A stretch of 64,000 bases of DNA. Origin: an uncultured Cycloclasticus sp. Lineage in GTDB: Bacteria; Pseudomonadota; Gammaproteobacteria; Methylococcales; Cycloclasticaceae. The stretch covers positions 1-64,000 of the forward strand of contig CAJXTU010000004.1 in NCBI GenBank assembly GCA_913060865.1, given 5' to 3'. A program made the position numbers and the translations under genes. The notes below the pieces were generated by a model. It had not been told where the DNA came from and did no database searches. It worked only from the letters and a program-made list of their open reading frames with translations. Shown in pieces: positions 56,685 to 64,000 of the stretch (positions are counted from its first letter, which is position 1; the number at the start of each line of letters is the position of its first letter).

Positions 56685-57765
56685 CGACTACATCCTTTAG
56701 TTGAATAAAATCACCATCTCGAAGCTGTACAGTAGGTACAGATACAATCTGTTCACCCCCACTTAAACCCACTAACACCTCAATTTTTCCCTGTATTTCC
56801 TTACCAAGACGTAACCATCGGAAACTGATGCGCTGCTGATCATCAACAACAAAAACACCGCTTAGCCCCGCCTTTGTTATAAGTGAACCAACATTAATAA
56901 CAGGTGAGGATTTAATCCCGACTTTAAAATGTGTACGGCCAAACATGCCTGGCAGTAATTTACTGTTTTCCGGCAACGAGACTTTTACTCGTGACTTGCG
57001 TGTTAATGGGTCACCCGACGGGACAACTCGCGCAATAACACCTTGAAGCGGCTCTTCAATCGCATCAATAACAACCTCAACGGCCTCACCCTGATTGATA
57101 TTTTTTAATTGCCCTTCGCCAATGTACGTTTCGAACAATAAACCTTTACTTGACTCTACAGTAAGCAAGGGGACGGCTGGCGCGGCCAAGTCCCCTTCAC
57201 GCTTATGTCGCCCGACCACGACTCCACTGACAGGGCTTATAATTTGAGTATATTGACGCTGTGATTGCGTTGTTTGCAAGGCAGCTTTAGCTTCACGTAA
57301 CGTATCTTGCGCGATATCTCGTTGTAACCTCACTTTTCTAAGCTTATTGTCTGACACGCTGCCACGTTTAAATAATGCTTGAAAGCTATCCAGGTCTGTT
57401 TGTGCATCTTTTAATGCTGATTTTGCTTTATCCACCGACGCAGCTACTTGTCGAATAGCCCCTTCAACATCCGCACCATCCAATATCACTAATACTTGAC
57501 CCACCTTTACTAAGTCACCTTCACGTACCAGTATTTTCTTAATGTAACCCGTGCTTCTAGAGGCAACATCAACTCGGTGATCCGAAACAATAGACCCCGT
57601 CGTTCTATAGCCAATCGGTAGGTTCTCGACCTGAACCTGTGTGGTCTGAAGCGACCAAGGTTCTTTCGTTGTTTTTTCAATTTCAGCCTGCTCAGAACAA
57701 CCTAACACGCTGACAAGCAAACCCATTGATACCATCAATAATAATTGTTTTTTCAAAGAACTCAT
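56677..57765 (-). CDS. RND efflux periplasmic adaptor (membrane fusion lipoprotein)
   Basis: The 362-residue adaptor has lipobox VLGC (Cys23), the lipoyl/biotinyl half-motifs GYIKKILVREGDLVKVGQVLVILDGAD and IISPVSGVVVGRHKREGDLA, a helical hairpin between them (about 105-165), and a beta-barrel domain after 190. This order is typical of RND adaptors. It links the pump to the TolC-type channel. Overlaps tetR by 4 bp and the pump gene by 8 bp. Confidence 0.93.
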   Translation of the reverse strand: MSSLKKQLLLMVSMGLLVSVLGCSEQAEIEKTTKEPWSLQTTQVQVENLPIGYRTTGSIVSDHRVDVASRSTGYIKKILVREGDLVKVGQVLVILDGADVEGAIRQVAASVDKAKSALKDAQTDLDSFQALFKRGSVSDNKLRKVRLQRDIAQDTLREAKAALQTTQSQRQYTQIISPVSGVVVGRHKREGDLAAPAVPLLTVESSKGLLFETYIGEGQLKNINQGEAVEVVIDAIEEPLQGVIARVVPSGDPLTRKSRVKVSLPENSKLLPGMFGRTHFKVGIKSSPVINVGSLITKAGLSGVFVVDDQQRISFRWLRLGKEIQGKIEVLVGLSGGEQIVSVPTVQLRDGDFIQLKDVVGG

Positions 57766-58388
57766 TTTTTAGGCACCCTCTCATTTGCCACCCCAACGGC
57801 GGGGTTAATATTGTTTTTTAGCAGCTGTATAACATGTGCCGAAATAACGCTTGGGTTGCTATACGATGTCTCCCAACCCGGCAAATATTGACATATAGGC
57901 GCTGTTGTAGAATGTGATAACACCAACCAAATACTTGAGATTGTTAACATGTAATGATCCGCTTCAGGGTCAATATCCTGAATCAACGCGTATACCATTT
58001 TAAAAGGTTCTAGCAACACTTCTTCAGCCACTAACTTCAATCTCGCCTCATCTCCGTCCAGCAGCTCCCACATTACTAACGCCCTGAAATTCTGATCTTT
58101 ATTGACCATCAAAGTAAATCCTTTTATAAAATCCTCTAGCTGCTCTATCGCTGTACCTGCATTGGTTACTGAACGGGCAAAAGCCGTTGCTTTATCAACA
58201 AATGAATGCTTCATCACCTCAAGATACAAGGTGCGCTTATCAGAAAAGTGATGGTACAGCGCAGCCGCACTTATACCAACGGCCTTAGATAAATCTCGCA
58301 TGGAAACGCCGTTATAGCCTTGCGCTGCAAAAAGCGGTGTTGCCTCATCCAATATATGAATGCGTGTATTAATTTCTGTATCTTTCAT
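57762..58388 (-). CDS. TetR/AcrR-family repressor of the efflux operon
   Basis: The 208-residue protein has an N-terminal HTH (YNGVSMRDLSKAVGISAAALYHHFSDKRTLY) and a helical ligand domain. It is the first gene of the operon and overlaps the adaptor by 4 bp. A 16-bp palindrome at 58396-58411 covers the predicted transcription start of its own promoter, so autorepression with release by an inducer is likely. The inducer is unknown, perhaps a pump substrate. Confidence 0.92.
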   Translation of the reverse strand: MKDTEINTRIHILDEATPLFAAQGYNGVSMRDLSKAVGISAAALYHHFSDKRTLYLEVMKHSFVDKATAFARSVTNAGTAIEQLEDFIKGFTLMVNKDQNFRALVMWELLDGDEARLKLVAEEVLLEPFKMVYALIQDIDPEADHYMLTISSIWLVLSHSTTAPICQYLPGWETSYSNPSVISAHVIQLLKNNINPAVGVANERVPKK

Positions 58389-58395
58389 AAATTTA

Positions 58396-58411
58396 CTTAA
58401 CGTTCGTTAAG
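58396..58411. promoter_or_regulatory. Predicted TetR operator
   Basis: CTTAACG-TT-CGTTAAG is a perfect palindrome, 8 bp upstream of the repressor ATG and overlapping the +1 region of the promoter at 58415-58443. Confidence 0.78.
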
Positions 58412-58414
58412 GGG

Positions 58415-58443
58415 ATTCTATTACAAAAAATATCGCATTGCAA
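58415..58443 (-). promoter_or_regulatory. Sigma-70 promoter of the tetR-RND operon
   Basis: Minus strand: TTGCAA (58443-58438), 17-bp spacer, TAGAAT (58420-58415). The predicted start falls within the operator. Confidence 0.75.
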
Positions 58444-58529
58444 CATAGGATAATCTATAACATAGCAAAAGATTTCTTTAATACGGAAACAAGCGTCTTT
58501 TCGGCTGTCGAAAAGCTAGATAGGTAAAT

Positions 58530-58888
58530 GGAGTTGGCCGATAAGCCGGGTTCTGTCGAGAACAGTCATTCATCTGGGATGCACATCACTGTGCACCTCG
58601 AGCGACCTACCCAGAAGCCGTGTGGGCCACACGTTGTAACTTGCGTTACCGCTTCTCTATTTGGTCTTGCTTCAAGTGGGGTTTACCATCGCCGTGATAC
58701 GTTACCGTACACGCGGTGCGCTCTTACCGCACCATTTCACCCTTACCGGTCTAACAAGTAGACGTAGGCGGTTTGCTTTCTGCTGCACTTTCCGTAGACT
58801 CGCGCCCCCCAGGCGTTACCTGGCACTTTGCCCTATGAAGCCCGGACTTTCCTCCCTGCTTACGCAGAGCGACTGTCTAGCCAACTCC
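58530..58888 (-). ncRNA. rnpB: RNase P RNA (class A)
   Basis: The catalytic RNA of RNase P, which trims tRNA 5' ends, is about 359 bases. The conserved GAGGAAAGTCCGGGC block appears on the minus strand near 58855-58841, as do CAGGTAACGCCTG and AAGCAAACCGCC. The ends pair: GGAGTTGGC (58888-58880) is perfectly complementary to GCCAACTCC (58538-58530), forming P1. Short reading frames across this locus are not genes. A consensus promoter sits just upstream. Confidence 0.97.
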
Positions 58889-58894
58889 GCGTGC

Positions 58895-58923
58895 AGTGTA
58901 CAAATTAATACTCCTTGGGGCAA
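58895..58923 (-). promoter_or_regulatory. Sigma-70 promoter of rnpB
   Basis: Minus strand: TTGCCC (58923-58918), exact 17-bp spacer, TACACT (58900-58895), then six bases to the first G of P1. The distance places +1 exactly at the RNA 5' end. Confidence 0.88.
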
Positions 58924-59162
58924 TTCTTATTATTGGTAAGCCCTATTAAAAAGCGTGTTTATCTAGGGATAAAAATAAAATAACACGAGCCAATTCGACC
59001 ATAGACCTTCATCCAGCACTTTATATGCCTTATAACTACTTTTTCGTTAAAAACTATATTAGTATTAGCTAATTCATATGATTGATGCGACTAGATATAA
59101 CCCTAATAAAGACCCACTCTAAGACCTACCCATATCAACTTTAAAAAGAGAGTTCTCCAAAA

Positions 59163-60401
59163 ATGAAACTACTTTTAACGTTATTACTCACCATATTGAC
59201 CCTCTCGGTAAATGCCTCTAAAACACCAGTTTCCGGCACAGTCATTAACCAGCAAAATGTTGCCCAATATGTTGATTATTTGGATAAGCCAATGGTCGAT
59301 TTATTATCGAAGGGCCTGTTAACTGTAACCGTTGCCGAATCCATTGATATTCAACCTAATGCACGGTTTTTAGAACTGACAGAAAAACACAATGGAACCG
59401 CGACTATTGACCCTAAAACAAGCCAGATTATTAACTATCAAGATGGCCTTCCCTTCCCTGAAGAGCCAACTGAAGACGACCCACTTGCTGGGCTAAAGCT
59501 AGCCTGGAACATGCGTTATGCCTACGGTGGCGACACATCGTTGGTTGATCCTTTTATTTGGGATTACATCAATATGAACACTGGCAAAGTAGAAAGAACC
59601 CTCTCTTTTGTTGGAAAAATACTCAGATATAAACACCGACTCTCTATGCAGCCAATGCCAAACCTCCCCAAAAACCCCGTAAATATTTTTAATGGCATTT
59701 ACCTACAAGCAAAAGAGCCTTTCGATATAAAAAACACACAATTATTGGTCCATCGCTTAGAGGACGATAGCGCACGTGAAAGAACGTGGTTGTATCTATC
59801 CGTCCAAAGGCGTGTTCGCCGATTACCCGCAGGACAGACCACCGATGCCTTTTTAGGCAGCGACATCATGATAGAGGACTTTCTTGGCTATAACGGTCGT
59901 ATAAATGATATGCGTTGGCGCTATTTGGGTACTCAGCAATTATTAGCCCCTTTTTACAAACACAACCCAACGGTAAAGGACATTGAATCTGAGCACTCAG
60001 GCGACTACAAATTTGGTACGTTCCATGGACAAGGAAGCTGTTTCCCTAACGTACCGTGGCAACTGAGGAAACTTTACGTTCTAGAAGCAAGGCCTACTGC
60101 AACAGATCACCCATTATCTAAGCGCGTCTTTTATATAGATGCCCAAACACACATACCCATTGCTGGTCGCCATTATGATAGAAATAATAAAATTTGGCGT
60201 ATGGGAATAAGTGCCTTTTCTCACCCTGATGAGCATCTTGAGCAAAACAAAGGAACCGGCGTGGCTATCCCATCACTTATTTCAATGATTGATGTTGCAG
60301 CTAATCACTGTACAACGCTTAAAATGAAAACGAAAATTAACGACAGCACGGTGAAACAAAAAGACTTCACCGTACAGTCCTTACGTAGCAGAGGTAAATA
60401 A
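59163..60401 (+). CDS. DUF1329 family exported protein
   Basis: The 412-residue protein has a cleavable signal (MKLLLTLLLTILTLSVNA-S). It matches DUF1329: GLPFPEEPTEDDP, the mid-block RRLPAGQTTDAFLGSDIMIEDF followed by LGYNGRI, and a final region with Cys. The fold is related to outer-membrane lipid-binding proteins (LolB-like), and relatives often accompany RND-type exporters and DUF1302 in aromatic or steroid degraders. Function is unknown; a role with hydrophobic compounds at the outer membrane is inferred. Single gene. Confidence 0.88.
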   Translation: MKLLLTLLLTILTLSVNASKTPVSGTVINQQNVAQYVDYLDKPMVDLLSKGLLTVTVAESIDIQPNARFLELTEKHNGTATIDPKTSQIINYQDGLPFPEEPTEDDPLAGLKLAWNMRYAYGGDTSLVDPFIWDYINMNTGKVERTLSFVGKILRYKHRLSMQPMPNLPKNPVNIFNGIYLQAKEPFDIKNTQLLVHRLEDDSARERTWLYLSVQRRVRRLPAGQTTDAFLGSDIMIEDFLGYNGRINDMRWRYLGTQQLLAPFYKHNPTVKDIESEHSGDYKFGTFHGQGSCFPNVPWQLRKLYVLEARPTATDHPLSKRVFYIDAQTHIPIAGRHYDRNNKIWRMGISAFSHPDEHLEQNKGTGVAIPSLISMIDVAANHCTTLKMKTKINDSTVKQKDFTVQSLRSRGK

Positions 60402-60432
60402 CCCTGTTGCACAGGTTGAAGCTGTTAATTTT

Positions 60433-61356
60433 TTAATCGTCGCCTTGTAGCGCTAATGCTTTTTTATATACATCTTTTTTAGATTGCCCCGTCAATTGAA
60501 CAGCCAGTTTAACGGCTGTTTTTAATGAGCACTCCGTCATTAGGATCTTTAACGTTTCAACATCCTCATCCGACAGGCCATCATCTTTGTGTTTTTTCTT
60601 ATCAAACCCTTCAATTAACACAACAAATTCACCACGTTGCATATTACTCTCTGAATTAACCAATTGGTGAAGCTCTGCAACGGTTCCCGTTACGATTGTT
60701 TCATACGTTTTGGTCAGCTCACGGGCGATGGATATTTTATGTGTTGATGCATAGCTCGCCAGCACATCGTCCAAACACTTCAGTATGCGATGGCTAGACT
60801 CATAAAAAACAAGCGTTCCTTGGCGGTTTTTATAATCTTCAAAAACAGCTTTTCGGGCACCCGATGTTCTCGGCAAAAAACCTTCAAAACTAAACCGATC
60901 CGTTGCTATGCCTGACGCACTTAGGGCAGCAATTAATGCACATGCGCCCGGAATAGGGCATACGTTAAAACCTGCTTGCTTCACCTTCTCAACTAAGGAA
61001 TAACCCGGGTCATTAATCAGCGGCGTACCCGCATCTGAGATTAACGCTATTGATTCGCCCGATTTCAACTTTTCCAGCAAAAACTTACTTTTACTTTCTT
61101 CGTTATGCTCGTGGTATGAGGTTATTGGCGTTTGTATTGAGTAATGATTCAATAACGCTTTGCTATTACGTGTATCCTCAGCAGCAATCAGCTCTACTGT
61201 TTTTAACACCTCTAAGCCACGCAAACTGATATCAGCTAAATTTCCAATCGGCGTAGCAACAATATAAAGTACTCCTTTATCATCGCGGGTCTTAAAATGA
61301 CTTGAAGCGGAAGAAACAATACTTCCACTTAATTCAGCGTTATCGTTTGACATCAT
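60433..61356 (-). CDS. rsmI: 16S rRNA 2'-O-ribose C1402 methyltransferase RsmI
   Basis: The 307-residue SAM-dependent enzyme has LYIVATPIGNLADISLRG, AAEDTRNSKALLNHY, SDAGTPLINDPG and the FEGFLPR motif; the C-terminal part carries the small helical domain. It methylates the ribosomal decoding centre. It is divergent from lpoA with about 68 bp between, the conserved gammaproteobacterial layout. The start MMSNDNAELSG extends the family core by about 27 residues, so a later start is possible. Confidence 0.95.
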   Translation of the reverse strand: MMSNDNAELSGSIVSSASSHFKTRDDKGVLYIVATPIGNLADISLRGLEVLKTVELIAAEDTRNSKALLNHYSIQTPITSYHEHNEESKSKFLLEKLKSGESIALISDAGTPLINDPGYSLVEKVKQAGFNVCPIPGACALIAALSASGIATDRFSFEGFLPRTSGARKAVFEDYKNRQGTLVFYESSHRILKCLDDVLASYASTHKISIARELTKTYETIVTGTVAELHQLVNSESNMQRGEFVVLIEGFDKKKHKDDGLSDEDVETLKILMTECSLKTAVKLAVQLTGQSKKDVYKKALALQGDD

Positions 61357-61424
61357 TAAGCTCGAAAAAGATACTAAACACGGGTTTGATCATTTTTTAA
61401 TTTTGCAGTCTAAGTTGTTTATTT

Positions 61425-63367
61425 ATGAGTTATTACAAAAAGAGTTTAGTTGCGCCTTTAAAGCTAATTGTTATAGCTTCACTTGCGCTAACACTATCCA
61501 ATTGCGCCAACGTTCAACCGGTAGAGAGTCGGCCGGTTGAACAGTCTAACCCATTGGCAATACAAGCCCAAGAAGCTTTATCTCAACAGGATTTTTCTCG
61601 GGCAGCTCAACTCTTTGTGCAACTCGCAAACGCTAGCACCAGCCCGTTAAAAAACAAATACCTCATCTCTGCCATTAAGGCTTACTCAGGCGCTGCCGAT
61701 TCAGCTAATGCCGACAAACTAACGAGTCATCTGCTAGCTCATTCATCGCAACTGCAAGCAAGCAATGCCCTAGCCCTCTCTGAGATTTTACTTGATCAAG
61801 GAAAAGCAGAAGATGCCATTGAATTGTTAATGGGCATAAACGAAAGCAAGCTAGCCACTCAACAACGTATATATTTACACACACTTAGTAGCTCAGCTTT
61901 TTTTCAAGCAGGCAATTTAATAGAAAGTGCACGTGAGCACATAGTGCTAGATGCGCTGATTTCCATTCCCTACGATAAACAAAACAACCAAATAAAATTA
62001 TTGGAAGTTTTATCTTTGTTATCCGAGGAGTCTTTGAGTTTTTTACGACCTACTGTTGATAACAATTTCGCGGGGTGGATCGACCTTGCCCTCATTTTAA
62101 AGCAACAAATCACCTTTAACCCAAACGACCCGATCATCAACGCATGGAAAAGCCAATACCCCTCTCACCCCGCAAACAACTCCTTTCTGTCGACTCTTGC
62201 GGTAAAAATGCAAGACGACTTCAAAGTACCTGCCAAGGTTGGTGTCTTTTTACCTAGCCAAGGGCCTTTTGCTCAAGCTGCAGTAAGTATTAGACAAGGC
62301 ATCACCAGTGCAGCCTATGCAATGGCTGACAGGTGGCCATTAAATATAAGCTTCTACGACACCTCAAGTGCATCTATCGAAATGCTATACCAACGGGCTG
62401 TCAACGATGGTGTAAAAGTTATTCTTGGCCCCCTAGATAAGGCAAGTATTGGCAAAATAGAGGCATTAAGTAATTTACCCATTCCTGTCATTGGGCTTAA
62501 TAAAAACGGTAACCACATTAGTCATAATTATTATGAATTTTCATTGTCACCCGAAGAGGATATCACTCAAGTTTTAAGCCTCGCATGGCTAAAAGGGCAT
62601 AAAAAAGCATTAATTCTTGCCCCTCAATCATCTAGTGGAGAACGTTTAGCCAGACACTTTTCAACTGTCTGGCTACAACTTGGAGGAGACGTTCTTGACG
62701 TCCAGACCTACTCGGCTAAACAAGCCGATTACTCAACCCCTATTAAAAATATGTTACAAATAGACGATAGCATTTATCGATACAAACAGCTTCGCCAACG
62801 CCTAAATTTAAACATTCAATTCGAAGAAAGGCGCCGCCATGACGCCGACTTTATTTTCTTATTAGCTGCGCCTCGTGAAGGGCGGCTAATCAAACCGCAA
62901 TTACGTTTTCATCGAGCTTCAAATGTACCTGTTTTTAGCACCTCAAAAATTTATGAAGGTGAACTCAACACCATTGCTAACCGCGACCTAGACGGCACTT
63001 TTTTCTGCGACATGCCTTGGCTCATTGAAACCAGCGATGAACAAGCCAAACCAAGTACTAGTTCATTCACATTGTGGCCAAACACACGTGGCTTACATCG
63101 CCGACTAACAGCCTTTGGTTATGATGCCTATCAGCTCATTCCTCATTTAGAACGCTTAAAATCTAATGACTTCGCCCGATTGAAAGGGAAAACTGGCATC
63201 CTTTCAATAAAAAACAACATCATTAATCGCCAGCTAAGCTGTGGTTACTTCAAGCGTGGCGCGATCGAATCATTAGGTCTGGCACCAGACTTGGAGCGAA
63301 CCTCAAATTTGCAAGCAACCGATTCTAACAAACCGCCCATAGAATCTCTTAATACATCACCTCTTTA

Positions 63368-63368
<1 letters not shown>
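61425..63368 (+). CDS. lpoA: Penicillin-binding protein activator LpoA
   Basis: The 647-residue lipoprotein has lipobox LSNC (Cys27), a TPR-like N-terminal domain (about 45-250) and a type I periplasmic-binding-fold C-terminal domain (about 260-610; VGVFLPSQGPFAQAAVSIRQGI, LGPLDKASI). LpoA reaches from the outer membrane to stimulate PBP1A. Its position beside rsmI and before yraN, with a 1-bp overlap, is the conserved order. Confidence 0.94.

Positions 63369-64000
<632 letters not shown>

Noticed and set aside
58528-58939. Two overlapping plus-strand frames of 77 and 92 codons
   Set aside because: They lie over rnpB on the opposite strand; the RNA signature explains the sequence.
60403-60415. 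CCTGT-TGC-ACAGG hairpin after the DUF1329 gene as terminator
   Set aside because: The loop is 3 bases and the T-run begins about 10 bases later, after unrelated sequence.

Overview
The window is a stretch of gammaproteobacterial chromosome. It is moderately AT-rich and dominated by housekeeping genes in familiar gammaproteobacterial orders: ndk-rlmN-pilW-hisS-yfgM-bamB-der, guaB-guaA-tadA, ybbP-ybbA / tesA, cbpA-cbpM, and rsmI / lpoA-yraN-diaA. A hydratase-aldolase of the polycyclic-aromatic (naphthalene/phenanthrene) pathway, a 2-oxo-dienoate hydratase-type enzyme, two phasins and a solvent-type RND pump suggest a marine aromatic-hydrocarbon degrader. A Cycloclasticus-like organism (Thiotrichales) is my best guess; this is inference and not proven by any single gene. 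No phage, insertion sequence, CRISPR array or integrase was found.

The left edge is not biological. Positions 1-47 are an Illumina Nextera P7/index/transposase adapter, so the window begins at an untrimmed contig end inside smc.

Layout. 48-3500: smc fragment, queF, a small exported His/Tyr/Arg-rich protein whose ribosome-binding site lies inside a long hairpin, and htpG behind a near-perfect sigma-32 promoter. 3500-7300: a small catabolic block (hydratase-aldolase, bile-acid/sodium-symporter-family carrier, an SDR lacking the catalytic Tyr/Lys, and a fumarylacetoacetase-fold hydratase/decarboxylase). 7300-12300: possible exporter remnant, tRNA-Ser(GGA), and uup / cinA-like / DUF2797 / yqiA. 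12360-16784: a 1474-residue hybrid kinase fused to REC-GGDEF-EAL. 17-20 kb: pyrF, two phasins, class II aldolase. 20-28 kb: mltF, an alpha/beta hydrolase, tadA-guaA-guaB, xseA, an M23 peptidase. 28-36 kb: the der-to-ndk operon and a separately terminated iscA. 36-43 kb: lone tatB, AEC carrier, cold-shock protein, RhlE helicase, YbiT, DUF1415, DUF2058, FNR-like regulator. 43-52 kb: ABC exporter ybbAP with tesA, NYN protein, 2OG-oxygenase, DCC protein, cbpM-cbpA, dodecin, carbonic anhydrase. 52-58.4 kb: RND efflux operon behind its own TetR repressor, with promoter and operator visible. 58.5-64 kb: rnpB with promoter, a DUF1329 protein, rsmI, lpoA, yraN and the start of diaA.

The genes join into several working units: salicylaldehyde/pyruvate-type aromatic metabolism with carrier-mediated transport; purine synthesis; outer-membrane and cell-wall upkeep (BamB, LpoA, MltF, M23); folding under stress (HtpG, CbpA/CbpM, Csp); and an inducible pump that may protect against hydrophobic compounds. 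I did not find one clear undescribed multi-gene system. The best novelty candidates are the ribosome-site-occluding hairpin before the His-rich exported protein, the catalytically altered SDR in the catabolic block, the single-chain kinase/c-di-GMP enzyme, and the 8-bp tandem repeat in the dodecin leader.
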